Assembly: GCF_014197055.1 (NCBI RefSeq)
Contig: NZ_JACIEW010000008.1
Span: forward strand, 99,809 to 163,808
Direction: 5' to 3'
Length of the DNA: 64,000 nucleotides
Source: Devosia subaequoris
GTDB lineage: Bacteria > Pseudomonadota > Alphaproteobacteria > Rhizobiales > Devosiaceae
The notes beneath the pieces were generated by a model that was given only the letters and a program-made list of their open reading frames with translations, did not search any database and was not told the DNA's origin. Of the stretch, positions 17,223 to 26,720 are shown piece after piece; position 1 is the stretch's first letter; the number at the start of each line of letters is the position of its first letter. Position numbers and translations under genes: made by a program.

Positions 17223-17678
17223 TCAGCCCTCTTCGGTGGCCTCGGCGGTTTTGCCGCGGATCTGATTGCGCAGAATGGTGCGGTCGCGGGTAGAGACGCC
17301 GATCAGTTCGGCAATGCGCCAGACCATATTGTCTTCCAGCTCGTGGTTCTGCCGGTCGGCAAACACCACGGTCCACATCATGCGGATGATCTCGATGCGA
17401 TCATCCATGTCGAGCTGGATGAGACCGCTGGTGAACTTGTAGAAATCCACGGCCTCGGCATCGCGCTTCTGGGCTTCGCGTACCAGCTTGTCGACGGCGG
17501 CTTGATCCAGATCATAATGATCCATCAGGGCGGCGCGAATGGCTGAGCGTTCGTTCTCGTGAATGGAGCCGTCGACAGCGGCCAGATGCACCAGCAGGGC
17601 CGCGACGGCCAGCTTGGGATCGTGCAGATCGGCAGGCGCTTCGGGCTTTGCGAACAGACGGGTCAGGGCCTCGAACAT
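17223..17678 (-). CDS. TerB-like (tellurite resistance/DjlA-type) helical protein
   Basis: A 151-residue all-helical protein. The segments VAALLVHLAAVDGSIHENERSAI and MMWTVVFADRQNHELEDNMVWRIAELIG match the TerB fold, where acidic residues in the two repeats bind metal. TerB proteins are tied to tellurite or stress responses in some bacteria, but single rhizobial copies without other ter genes have no proven role. ATG 17678 was chosen (GAGGAAG upstream); the longer frame to 17840 has no family-like sequence. Confidence 0.87.
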   Translation of the reverse strand: MFEALTRLFAKPEAPADLHDPKLAVAALLVHLAAVDGSIHENERSAIRAALMDHYDLDQAAVDKLVREAQKRDAEAVDFYKFTSGLIQLDMDDRIEIIRMMWTVVFADRQNHELEDNMVWRIAELIGVSTRDRTILRNQIRGKTAEATEEG

Positions 17679-17878
17679 GGCGGTCAGCCTTCCTCGGGGG
17701 TGTGAAATAAAGCGGGTTGCTGCGCGCCGGGAGGCGGACAGACTGAGACTTAGCCATATGTGGTGTCGGCTCAATGGGGTTGTTGGCGCGCTCACGCGGT
17801 CTTGACCGGGCTGGTGCAGCCCCGCCACACCGGGAAGCACAAAAGGGACTCGACTCCGGAAAGATTCGGAGTCTAAAT

Positions 17879-17893
17879 GTTCCTGTTTTGTTC
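17879..17893 (+). promoter_or_regulatory. LexA box upstream of imuA
   Basis: Exact GTTC-CTGTTTT-GTTC direct repeat, the alphaproteobacterial LexA operator, ending 17 bases before the imuA ATG. It predicts SOS control of the imuA-imuB-dnaE2 operon, as established for this cassette in Caulobacter and other species. Confidence 0.93.
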
Positions 17894-17910
17894 ATATAGC
17901 TCATAGCATC

Positions 17911-18720
17911 ATGCAGACCCAGGATCGCCAACAGCGCCTTGCCGCGCTGCGGGACACTATTGCCAATATCGAGCGCAAGCCGGCGCTGGCCGAGATGCGG
18001 ACAAGCGCCTTTGACGAGGCGGCGGATGGTTTTCCGCGCCTGCCGGGTGGGTTGTTGCAGGATGTGTGCACCGATGCGGTGCGCAATGGCGGGGCGAGCC
18101 TGGGGTTTGCACTGGGGCAGGTCCGTACCCTGTTCACCCCGAAGCGGTTGGCGGTGCTCTATCTCCAGCTTGCCGCTGATGGACAGTTCTTCGGCCTGCC
18201 CTATGGGCCGGGGCTGTCGTGTTTTGGTCTGGATCCGGCCCAGCTTGTCATCGTGCGGACCAGCGACATGCAGGATTTGCTCTGGGTGGCCGAGGAGGCG
18301 CTGGCTTGCCGGGCGGTTGCCGGCATTGTCGCCGATATTGGCGGAGCGCCCGAGCTGCTCGATTTTACCGCCAGCAGACGTCTCAGTCTGCGTACGGCGG
18401 AAAGCGGCACATCGCTATTCCTGTTGCGCTATGGCGCGGACAGACCGGCCAGTGCAGCGCATCTGCGCTGGCATCTGGTGCCGCACCAGTCGGGGCGCAA
18501 GCCGTTCGATGACCGGGCACCCGGACCGGCCCGTTGGGGCCTCACACTCGAAAGGGGCAATACCGGCCAAAGCACACGCGAATGGATATTGGAGTGGACA
18601 GGAAATGCGTTCAAATCCCTCCCAGACCGAACTGAGAAAACCCGCCAGCATCCTCCCGGAGCGCCGGTTTCTCTGCCTTCACCTGCCCTATTGGGCGACC
18701 CAATATCTCAAACGGGTTGA
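17911..18720 (+). CDS. imuA: ImuA, accessory protein of the SOS mutagenesis cassette
   Basis: A RecA-like accessory protein of 269 residues needed with ImuB and DnaE2 for damage-induced mutagenesis in organisms lacking pol V. The N-terminal LPGGLLQDV and LGFALGQVRTLF segments and central VIVRTSDMQDLLWVAEEALAC match this rhizobial family. No complete Walker A is visible, as is usual for this family. The gene overlaps imuB by 116 bases, an unusually long overlap for translational coupling. A LexA box lies just upstream. The last 40 residues, which lie in the overlap, are Pro/Ser-rich and probably not structured. Confidence 0.9.
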   Translation: MQTQDRQQRLAALRDTIANIERKPALAEMRTSAFDEAADGFPRLPGGLLQDVCTDAVRNGGASLGFALGQVRTLFTPKRLAVLYLQLAADGQFFGLPYGPGLSCFGLDPAQLVIVRTSDMQDLLWVAEEALACRAVAGIVADIGGAPELLDFTASRRLSLRTAESGTSLFLLRYGADRPASAAHLRWHLVPHQSGRKPFDDRAPGPARWGLTLERGNTGQSTREWILEWTGNAFKSLPDRTEKTRQHPPGAPVSLPSPALLGDPISQTG

Positions 18721-20284
18721 TCCCGGCCTCAAGGCGCCGCTGGCGCTGTATGAAAAGATCAAGGGCGGGCTGCGGTTGGTGGCCATGGACCAGCAGGCGA
18801 AGGCCGCAGGCCTGCGGCTCGGGCAGGCTCTTGCCGATGCCCGCGCCCTGCTGCCCGGCCTGACCGTGCTCGAGCAGGACACCGCTTTTCTGGCTTCCGC
18901 CTTTGCCGAATTTGCCGACTGGCATTCCAATGCCAGCCCGCTGGTCGGCGTGTTGCAGGACAAGGCGCCATTTGGCGATCTGGTCCTCGATATCACCGGG
19001 GTGGCGCATCTGTTCGGTGGCGAGGCGGCCATGCTGGCCATGGTGCTGGGTCGGCTGCGGGCGCTTGATTACAGCGTTGCGGGCGCCATTGCCCCGACCA
19101 TTGGCGCGGCCTGGGCGCTGAGCCATTTCGGGTCGGGCGGCATCGTCGGGTCCGAGCAGTTGAGCGATGCGCTCGAGAATTTGCCGGTCGCCGCGCTGCG
19201 GCTCGATGAAAAACAGATCAGCCTGCTCACCCAGATGGGGCTGACGCGCATTGGCGACCTGCGGAGCCGACCGCGCAAACCCATGCAGGCGCGGTTCGGT
19301 GCCTCGCTGATCCTGCGGCTCGACCAGGCCTATGGGCACATCGAAGAGCGCATGACGCCCCGCTTGCCGCCGGCAGAGCATTTTGTGGAGCGCAAATTCT
19401 TCGAGCCCATCTCCACGCTGGAGGATGTGCTGCTGACCATGGAAGGTCTGGCGCAGGAGCTCTCGCAGGCGCTGGAAACCGAGGGACTCGGGGGGCAGGG
19501 TTTTCATCTGTTTCTCTATCGGGTCGACCACAAGGTGATGACCCTGTCGCTCAATGCCGCCCGGCTGACGCGCGATGCGGGGCATATTGCGAGCCTGTTC
19601 CGGCATCGCGCCCAGCGGCTGGAACAGGAAAATTACGATCCCGGTTTCGGCATCGATCTGGTGCGGCTGGCGGCCGCGTCGCTTGATCGGCTTGAGCCCG
19701 GTCAGGTCGGGGTGTTCGAAACCGATAACGGCGCAAAAGATATCGAGCAGCTGACCGACAGGCTGGCGAGCCGGCTGGGGCCGCTCAGCGTGCTCAAGAC
19801 CGAATTGGTGGCCAGCCATATTCCGGAACGGGCGGCGCGGCTGGTGCCGGCCCTGGCCCAGCAGGCCCAGGTGCAGCCCGCCGGAGCGGGCGCGCGCGAG
19901 CGGCCATTGCGCCTGCTGCCACAGCCCGAGCCCGTGGCCATCAGCGCTGAAGTGCCCGATGGACTGCCGGCCGCAATGATCTGGCGGCGGCAGCGTTATC
20001 GCCTGGTCAAGGCGGCCGGCCCCGAGCGGATCAGCGCGGAGTGGTGGCGCAGTGGCGAGCGGCTCAAGCTGGTTCCGGCCGAGCGGCCCAAGCCACCTGC
20101 GCCGGGCGAAACGCCCAAGCCGCTGCCCTATACGCCTGAGCTGTCCTTGTTCGATCCGATGTCGGGAATGCGGGATTACTATATCGTCGAGGATGGAGAC
20201 GGGCACCGGTTCTGGGTGTTCCGCCAGGGGCTCTATGGCGGCGCGGTGCACCCGGTCTGGTATCTGCATGGGGTGTTCCCATGA
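18605..20284 (+). CDS. imuB: ImuB, catalytically inactive Y-family polymerase homologue
   Basis: A 559-residue Y-family polymerase-like protein that acts as a hub tethering DnaE2 and the beta clamp at damaged DNA. The little-finger/palm order is visible from RFLCLHLPYWATQYL at the N-terminus. As in other ImuB proteins, the acidic catalytic residues of true Y-family enzymes are not apparent at the expected place. A stretch LSLFDP near the C-terminus could be a clamp-binding motif, an inference. ATG 18605 lies inside imuA; AGGA is only one base away, so translation is probably coupled. Its stop overlaps the dnaE2 start (ATGA). Confidence 0.93.
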   Translation: MRSNPSQTELRKPASILPERRFLCLHLPYWATQYLKRVDPGLKAPLALYEKIKGGLRLVAMDQQAKAAGLRLGQALADARALLPGLTVLEQDTAFLASAFAEFADWHSNASPLVGVLQDKAPFGDLVLDITGVAHLFGGEAAMLAMVLGRLRALDYSVAGAIAPTIGAAWALSHFGSGGIVGSEQLSDALENLPVAALRLDEKQISLLTQMGLTRIGDLRSRPRKPMQARFGASLILRLDQAYGHIEERMTPRLPPAEHFVERKFFEPISTLEDVLLTMEGLAQELSQALETEGLGGQGFHLFLYRVDHKVMTLSLNAARLTRDAGHIASLFRHRAQRLEQENYDPGFGIDLVRLAAASLDRLEPGQVGVFETDNGAKDIEQLTDRLASRLGPLSVLKTELVASHIPERAARLVPALAQQAQVQPAGAGARERPLRLLPQPEPVAISAEVPDGLPAAMIWRRQRYRLVKAAGPERISAEWWRSGERLKLVPAERPKPPAPGETPKPLPYTPELSLFDPMSGMRDYYIVEDGDGHRFWVFRQGLYGGAVHPVWYLHGVFP

Positions 20285-23200
20285 GCCAGGTCATCCAGCT
20301 CCGGCCCGACCACGCCCCGCCGACCCAGCCCCGGGCCGCCGTCCCGGCCTATGCCGAGTTGATCACCACCAGCAATTTTTCCTTCCTGCGCTCGGGCTCG
20401 CATCCCGAAGAGCTGGTGGCGAGCGCCATGCATATGGGCATGGCAGCGCTGGGGCTGTGTGACCGCAACAGCTTTGCCGGGGTGGTGCGAGGCTATGTGA
20501 CGGCGCGGGACAACAAAGAGATCAACCCCGATTTCCGTTATCTGGTCGGGGTGCGGCTGTGCTTTTCGGACGGCACGCCGGATATCGTTGCCTATCCCTC
20601 GGACCGGGCGGCCTATGGGCGGCTGTGCAAGCTACTGACCCTTGGCAACAAGCGTGGCGAAAAGGGCGCGCCCGAACTCCGCTTCGACGACCTGTTCGCC
20701 AGCACCGATCCGGAGCACGACCAGGGCCACTACGCCGAGGGACAGTTGTTCATCCTGACCCCCCATGAGGGGGACTGGGGCCTGACGGAGCGGACTCTTG
20801 AGCGCCTAGCGCAAGAGGCGCCAGGTCGGGTCTGGGTGGCCGGTGTTGCCCGCTTCGATGGCGGCGATCGCGCCCGGCTCAACCGCGTGGATGCGCTGGC
20901 GCGGCGGCATGGCGCCAGGATGATCGCCAGCAATGATGTGGCCTATCATGAACCAGACCGGCACATGGTGCTCGATGTGGTCACCTGCATTCGCGAGCAC
21001 CTGACCCTGGAACAGGCGGGGCTGGCCCTCTCGGTCAACGCCGAGCGGCATCTGAAAAGCCCGCAGGAAATGGCGCGGCTGTTTACCGAACATCCCGACG
21101 CCCTCGCCCAGACCCGGGCTTTCATCGCCCGGATCGGTTTTTCGCTCGATCAGCTCGAATACAACTATCCCGAGGAAACCGTGGGCAATGGCGAAACCGC
21201 GCAGCAGACGCTGGAGCGGCTGACCTGGGCGGGTGCGGCCAAGCGCTTTCCCCTGGGAGTGAGCGACACACTCAAGAAGGTGCTTTGGACCGAATTGTGC
21301 CTGATCGCCTATAAGGGCTATGCCGCCTATTTCCTGACAGTGCACGACATCGTGCAATTCGCCCGGCATGAAAAAGGCATTTTGTGCCAGGGACGTGGCT
21401 CGGCGGCCAATTCCACGGTCTGCTATTGCCTGGAAATCACCGAGGTCAATCCAGACAAGGCCAATCTGGTGTTTGGCCGTTTCATCTCCACCGAACGCGA
21501 CGAACCGCCCGATATCGATGTCGATTTCGAGCATGAGCGACGCGAGGAGGTGATGCAGTACATCTATCAGAAATATGGAGGGCAGCGGACCGGACTGACG
21601 GCCAATGCCATCACCTATCGCAGCAAGAGTGCAATTCGTGAAACCGCCAAGGTGTTCGGTGTTTCCGAGGATACGATCAGTGCCTTCAACCGGCTTCACT
21701 GGGGCTGGGGATCGGGAGTGGATCTGAAAAGCGTTGCGGGGCTGGGGCTCAATCCAGACGATCCGGCACTGGCGCAGATGTTCGAGGTGGTCAAGGTTTT
21801 GCGGGGCTTTCCGCGCCACCTCTCCCAGCACGTAGGTGGGTTCGTGATCACCCGGGACAGCCTTGAAACCCTGGTGCCGATCGGCAAGACGGCGATGGAC
21901 AGCCGCACCATCATCGAGTGGAACAAGGACGATATCGATGCGCTCAAGATCCTCAAGGTCGATATCCTGGCCCTGGGCATGTTGACCTGCCTCAGGCGGG
22001 CATTCGATTTGATCGACACCCATTACGGGCACAAGGTGCAGCTGGCCGAGTTGCAGAATGAGGAGTTCGAGTTCCCCGAGCGGGCGAAGCCGGTCTATGA
22101 GATGACCCATCGCGCCGACACGGTCGGGGTGTTCCAGATTGAAAGCCGGGCGCAGATGACCATGCTGCCGCGCCTCAAACCCGTGGTCTTTTACGATTTG
22201 GTGATCGAGGTGGCCATTGTCCGGCCCGGACCGATCCAGGGCAATATGGTGCACCCCTATCTCCGGCGCCGCCAAGGCATCGACAAGGTCGAATATCCCA
22301 GCCCCGAACTCGAAGCGGTGCTGTATCGCACGCTTGGCATCCCGCTGTTTCAGGAACAGGCGATGCAGATTGCCATTGTGGGAGCCGGTTTTTCGCCCGG
22401 CAAGGCCGACCAGTTGCGCCGGGCCATGGCGGCCTGGCAGCGCACCGGCAAGCTGGCTCAATTTGCCGATGACTTCATCGGTGGCATGATCGGCAAGGGC
22501 TATACGCCCGAATTTGCCAGGCAGAGCTTTGCCCAGATCCAGGGCTTTGCCGAATACGGTTTTCCTGAAAGCCATGCGGCCAGTTTTGCCTTGTTGGTCT
22601 ATGCCTCATGCTGGCTGAAATGCCATTATCCCGATGTGTTTGCCTGCGCCCTGCTCAATTCGCAGCCCATGGGGTTTTATGCGCCCAGTCAATTGGTGCG
22701 CGATGCGACCGAGCATGGCGTGGAGACCCGCCCGCCCGATGTCAATTGCTCGACCTATGACAGCACGCTCGAAGACGGCGGCTGGGATGTTGATGCGCAT
22801 CTGTGGCCGCGGCATGCGCCAATGCGCGGCCATATCTGGACGAAAAAAGCCCTGCGGTTGGGCCTGCGGCAGGTCGAGGGCCTGGCGGAAAAGGATGCCA
22901 TGCGCATCGTGGAACAGCGCCAGGGCGGCTATAGCTCGATCCGCGATCTCTGGCTGCGCACCGGGGTGCCGGTGGCCAGTCTGGAAAAACTGGCGCGAGC
23001 CGATGCTTTCGCGTCACTCGGGCTCAACCGGCGCGAAGCGTTGTGGGCGGTCAAGGGGCTGGTGGGTATTTATGGAGCCGAGACCCTGCCGCTGTTTGCG
23101 GCCGAACCGGCGGTGGCGCCAGCCCAGGAAGAGCCGGCCGGGCTGCCGCTGATGGCCCCGGGCGAAGAGGTGATCCACGACTATGCGACGCTTTCGCTTT

Positions 23201-23715
23201 CGCTCAAGGGTCACCCGGTACAGTTCCTCCGGCCCATATTGCAGGCGCGCGGCACCACGCGGGCGGAAAATCTCGCCCATGTCGCCAATGATGTCGTGGT
23301 GGAGGTGGCCGGGCTGGTGCTGGTACGCCAGCGGCCCGGCACGGCCAGCGGGGTGATCTTTGCCACGCTCGAGGACGAAACGGGGGTGGCCAATATCGTG
23401 GTCTGGCCCAAGCTGTTCGAGGATGAGCGGCTGCGCAAGGTGCTGCTCTCAAGCCGCATGCTGGCGGTGCGCGGCAAGGTGCAGGCCGAGCAGGGGGTTA
23501 TTCATGTGATCGCCCAGGATATGGAGGATCTGACCCCGCACCTGCTCGACCTGTCCCATGGCAAGGATATGGGCGATGCCGTGGTCGCCCGCGCCGATGA
23601 AGGAAAATCCGGCCCGCCGGGCAGCCAGAGCCGCGACCGGCAGGTGAACCGGGAAGAGGAGATGGCGCGCCGAAGAGCCTATTCGGCCCTGCCTGGCGGG
23701 CGCAATTTTCATTGA
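20281..23715 (+). CDS. dnaE2: Error-prone DNA polymerase DnaE2 (ImuC)
   Basis: C-family polymerase of 1144 residues that performs translesion synthesis with ImuA and ImuB. An N-terminal PHP domain is followed by a polymerase core with the catalytic DIDVDF motif near residue 415 and the conserved GRGSAANS block. A helix-hairpin-helix and an OB-fold follow toward the C-terminus. Length and lack of the long DnaE1 tail fit DnaE2. The start overlaps the imuB stop. The C-terminal 40 residues are charged and end GGRNFH, the usual ending of rhizobial DnaE2 as I know it. Expression should follow the imuA LexA box. Confidence 0.96.
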   Translation: MSQVIQLRPDHAPPTQPRAAVPAYAELITTSNFSFLRSGSHPEELVASAMHMGMAALGLCDRNSFAGVVRGYVTARDNKEINPDFRYLVGVRLCFSDGTPDIVAYPSDRAAYGRLCKLLTLGNKRGEKGAPELRFDDLFASTDPEHDQGHYAEGQLFILTPHEGDWGLTERTLERLAQEAPGRVWVAGVARFDGGDRARLNRVDALARRHGARMIASNDVAYHEPDRHMVLDVVTCIREHLTLEQAGLALSVNAERHLKSPQEMARLFTEHPDALAQTRAFIARIGFSLDQLEYNYPEETVGNGETAQQTLERLTWAGAAKRFPLGVSDTLKKVLWTELCLIAYKGYAAYFLTVHDIVQFARHEKGILCQGRGSAANSTVCYCLEITEVNPDKANLVFGRFISTERDEPPDIDVDFEHERREEVMQYIYQKYGGQRTGLTANAITYRSKSAIRETAKVFGVSEDTISAFNRLHWGWGSGVDLKSVAGLGLNPDDPALAQMFEVVKVLRGFPRHLSQHVGGFVITRDSLETLVPIGKTAMDSRTIIEWNKDDIDALKILKVDILALGMLTCLRRAFDLIDTHYGHKVQLAELQNEEFEFPERAKPVYEMTHRADTVGVFQIESRAQMTMLPRLKPVVFYDLVIEVAIVRPGPIQGNMVHPYLRRRQGIDKVEYPSPELEAVLYRTLGIPLFQEQAMQIAIVGAGFSPGKADQLRRAMAAWQRTGKLAQFADDFIGGMIGKGYTPEFARQSFAQIQGFAEYGFPESHAASFALLVYASCWLKCHYPDVFACALLNSQPMGFYAPSQLVRDATEHGVETRPPDVNCSTYDSTLEDGGWDVDAHLWPRHAPMRGHIWTKKALRLGLRQVEGLAEKDAMRIVEQRQGGYSSIRDLWLRTGVPVASLEKLARADAFASLGLNRREALWAVKGLVGIYGAETLPLFAAEPAVAPAQEEPAGLPLMAPGEEVIHDYATLSLSLKGHPVQFLRPILQARGTTRAENLAHVANDVVVEVAGLVLVRQRPGTASGVIFATLEDETGVANIVVWPKLFEDERLRKVLLSSRMLAVRGKVQAEQGVIHVIAQDMEDLTPHLLDLSHGKDMGDAVVARADEGKSGPPGSQSRDRQVNREEEMARRRAYSALPGGRNFH

Positions 23716-23796
23716 GACCAGGTCTGCGACAGCCCGGCACTTCAGAATTCCGAAGTTCTATAAGCCCTTGTTCTACTTTATTTTTATGAAGATTGT

Positions 23797-24087
23797 CTAG
23801 ACGAGCAACGCATCGATCTGGTTGGCCAGGGCAATGTCCTTTTCGCTCAACCCGCCGGCGTCGTGGGTCGAGAGATGGATGGACACCTTGTTGTAGACAT
23901 TGGACCAGTCGGGGTGGTGCCCGGCTTTTTCGGCCAATAACGCCACCCGGGCCATAAAGGCGAAGGCCTCGGAAAAGTCCTTGAACTTGAAGGCGCGGCC
24001 AATCGCGTCCTGGGCTGGTTCATAAGACCAGCCGCCCAACGATGCCAGTGCCGCTTCCCGCGCTGCGGGGGAGAGTTTTTCGACCAT
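23797..24087 (-). CDS. phhB: Pterin-4a-carbinolamine dehydratase
   Basis: Regenerates the pterin cofactor after aromatic amino acid hydroxylation. The 96-residue protein has the KAGHHPDW segment with the catalytic His pair, and [12 protein letters not shown] near its end; both are diagnostic. ATG 24087 starts MVEKLSP, normal for the family. No phenylalanine hydroxylase is seen in the window, so it may have another pterin or regulatory (DCoH-like) role. Convergent with dnaE2, divergent from the GGDEF/EAL gene. Confidence 0.95.
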   Translation of the reverse strand: MVEKLSPAAREAALASLGGWSYEPAQDAIGRAFKFKDFSEAFAFMARVALLAEKAGHHPDWSNVYNKVSIHLSTHDAGGLSEKDIALANQIDALLV

Positions 24088-24309
24088 GATGGCCTCCGAT
24101 CCAAGATACGTGCCTGGCCAACGCATGAAGATGAAACAAGGCTCCGGCGCCACTGGCCGGTCCAGACGCGGCAATATTAACCTGGCATTCAGCCTGCGGT
24201 CCAAATCGCCGCGACCAATCAACGCGATTGCAAGGGCTTGTTAAGGCCTCGTCCCCCCAAATGCCGTGACAATAGGGAAATTTCCGTGCTGAGTTCAGCC
24301 AGAAAGACA

Positions 24310-26580
24310 ATGCCGACCCTGGACTATGTGTCCATCGTCCGCTCGGTCTATGGAGACCGGGGGGCGATGCTTGCTGGTGCCTTTGCCAGCGGGCTGACGG
24401 CCGCGCTGACCGCCTGGCGGTCGCAATCCCTGCCACTTTACGCGGTGGCGCTGGCCATTATTCTGCTCGGCCTTGTGCGCTATTTCAATATGCGCGCCTT
24501 CTGGCGGGCCGCCATCGACAGTGACGACGCGATGGCCGCGCAGCACTGGGAGGACCGCGCCACGCTGGCCGGGGCGACCCTGGCCCTGGCGCATGGGCTG
24601 TGGTGCTTGTTCGCGCTGTGGCTGGTCAACGATCCGTTTGCCGAACTGGCCAGCATTTCGCTCTCCATTGCCGTGATGGTGGGGATCTGCGCCCGTAACT
24701 TCGGCCTCGACCGGCTGGTGACCCTGCAATTGCTGGGCGTGATCGTGCCAATGGGCGCCGGTCTGGCCGGGCATGGCGACGCATATCACGCAATTTTAGC
24801 GGTGCTACTGCTGGTGCTGCTGTCGAGCTTCCGCAAATTGGCCGGCGATATCCGCGCCATCCTGCTTTCGGCCGTGCATGGACGGGTCGAGGCTTCGCGC
24901 CTGGCAGCCGAGCTCGACATCGCCATCACCACGCTGGAACACGGGCTGTGCATGCTCGATGAAAACGGCCTGGTCACCGTTGCCAATGAGCGGGCCGGCC
25001 GGGTGTTTGCCTTGCTGGGAATTCGACAGCTCGCCAACCAGCCGTTCGGCTCAGTGCTGGCGGTGCTTGGGGCGAGCAATCGGGTGTCGCGTACGGCGGT
25101 TGAAGAGCTTGGCAGCATGATTTCGCGCCGGGCCTCGGGCAAGGTGCTGCTCTCGCTCGATCCGGGGCAGTATTACGAAGTGACCGTCAGTTCGCGCGGC
25201 AAGCGCAGCGTGCTCCTGTTCGAAGATATCACCGAGCGTGTCGAGGCCGAAGAGCGCATCAGCTTCGTGGCGCGTCACGACACGCTGACCAATCTGCCCA
25301 ATCGCAATCACTTTGGCGAATTGGCGCTTGATGAGCTGGAAAATCGCGCCGAGACCGGGACGTCCAGCGTCCTGATGATCTTCGATATCGATGAGTTCAA
25401 GCATGTCAATGACAGCTTTGGCCATGTCGTTGGCGATAAATTGCTGCGCCAGGCTGCCGACAGGCTCCGCGCAGGGCTGCCGGACGGCACAACGCTGGCG
25501 CGGCTGGGGGGCGATGAGTTCATCGCCCTGTCAGGTGCCGACATTGAAAGCGCGCGCGCCGGCGCCAGGCGCGTGCTCGACGCGTTTAACGAGCCCTTCA
25601 TCCTTGATGGTCACCACCTCTCGGTGCAGGTCAGCATTGGCATGGTCATCAGCCGAACCAGCCGGGAAGGGCTTGATGAATTGATGACCAAGGCCGATCT
25701 GGCGCTTTATGCTGCCAAAGGTGAAGGCAAAGGTCGTTGTCAGCTTTTCCATCAGCAGATGGATATTGATTATCACTATCGCCAGCGGCTCAAGGCCGAT
25801 CTGCGCGAAGCGGTGGCGGCGGGCGCATTGTCGCTGGTATTTCAGCCATTACTCGATATCTCCAGTCATCGCGTGGTGTCCTGTGAAGCGCTGGCGCGCT
25901 GGACCCATCCTGAATTGGGACCAATTCCGCCCGCCACTTTCATTCCTCTGGCCGAGGAAATGGGCATTATTTCCGAGATCACGGCCTTCGTCGTACGCAG
26001 TGCGGTGGCCGAATGCAGCCAATGGGCCGGCGAGATCGGCGTGGCGGTCAATGTTTCGGGACGCGATTTCCGAGGCCTGGACCTGCCTGGCCTGGTTGAT
26101 GAAGCTCTGGCCGAGTCCGGCTTATCAGCGCCGCGGCTGGAACTGGAAGTGACCGAGACGGCAGTGATCGAGGAAACCGCTCTGGCCCAGAGCGTGCTGG
26201 AGAGCCTGTCGGCGCGCGGCATCTCGATCGCCCTGGACGATTTCGGTACGGGCTATTCCTCGCTGAGCTATCTCAGCGCATTGCCATTCAACAAACTCAA
26301 GATCGATCGTTCCTTTGTCCAGGATATTGCTGAAGACGAGCGCGCGCTAAGTCTTCTGGCCAATGTTGCCCGGCTGGGGCGCGACCTGGAGCTGACCGTG
26401 GTGGCAGAGGGCGTGGAAACAGAAGACCAACTCCACGCCATGCTCAAGCATACCGGCATTCAGCAGGTGCAGGGCTATTTCTTCAGCCGGCCCTTGCCGG
26501 CCCGCGATATTGCCGAGTTGATCAGCCACTTAAACAGCCAAACCAGCCCGCTGCTCCCGGCAAAACGTAAACATGGTTAA
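24310..26580 (+). CDS. GGDEF/EAL bifunctional c-di-GMP enzyme with membrane sensor and PAS-like domain
   Basis: A 756-residue protein. About residues 15-165 form an N-terminal set of hydrophobic helices, a membrane sensor. A PAS-like segment (LEHGLCMLDENGLVTVANERA) follows. The diguanylate cyclase domain has an intact GGDEF at 400-404, and the phosphodiesterase domain an intact EAL at 526-528. Both catalytic motifs look active, so net activity cannot be predicted. The PDE domain continues through DDFGTGYSSLSYL and ends before residue 750. GTG 24286 is an alternative start with AGGGA upstream. The next gene, 140 bases on, encodes a FeeM-like synthase. Confidence 0.94.
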   Translation: MPTLDYVSIVRSVYGDRGAMLAGAFASGLTAALTAWRSQSLPLYAVALAIILLGLVRYFNMRAFWRAAIDSDDAMAAQHWEDRATLAGATLALAHGLWCLFALWLVNDPFAELASISLSIAVMVGICARNFGLDRLVTLQLLGVIVPMGAGLAGHGDAYHAILAVLLLVLLSSFRKLAGDIRAILLSAVHGRVEASRLAAELDIAITTLEHGLCMLDENGLVTVANERAGRVFALLGIRQLANQPFGSVLAVLGASNRVSRTAVEELGSMISRRASGKVLLSLDPGQYYEVTVSSRGKRSVLLFEDITERVEAEERISFVARHDTLTNLPNRNHFGELALDELENRAETGTSSVLMIFDIDEFKHVNDSFGHVVGDKLLRQAADRLRAGLPDGTTLARLGGDEFIALSGADIESARAGARRVLDAFNEPFILDGHHLSVQVSIGMVISRTSREGLDELMTKADLALYAAKGEGKGRCQLFHQQMDIDYHYRQRLKADLREAVAAGALSLVFQPLLDISSHRVVSCEALARWTHPELGPIPPATFIPLAEEMGIISEITAFVVRSAVAECSQWAGEIGVAVNVSGRDFRGLDLPGLVDEALAESGLSAPRLELEVTETAVIEETALAQSVLESLSARGISIALDDFGTGYSSLSYLSALPFNKLKIDRSFVQDIAEDERALSLLANVARLGRDLELTVVAEGVETEDQLHAMLKHTGIQQVQGYFFSRPLPARDIAELISHLNSQTSPLLPAKRKHG

Positions 26581-26720
26581 CCTGCTTTAAGGTTCTGATA
26601 ACCATTATCTTTTGCCCGCATTGGCGCCTAAGTGCCGATCCCCTTGTGATTTTTCCGCATGCGGTAATCCCTAACAAAAGGTTAAAGTGGCGCCATCCGA
26701 TCGCGGAATGGTATTGGTAT

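Noticed and set aside
18611..20269. 552-codon open frame on the minus strand within imuB
   Set aside because: Antisense shadow of a high-GC gene; composition rich in His/Gln/Arg/Gly without domain motifs, and imuB is clearly coding.
20806..22575. 589-codon minus-strand open frame within dnaE2
   Set aside because: Shadow of dnaE2; no ribosome site and no family-like sequence.
23768..23785. Half LexA-like site GTTC-TACTTTA-TTTT
   Set aside because: Second GTTC is missing, and it lies between convergent genes where an operator has no purpose.
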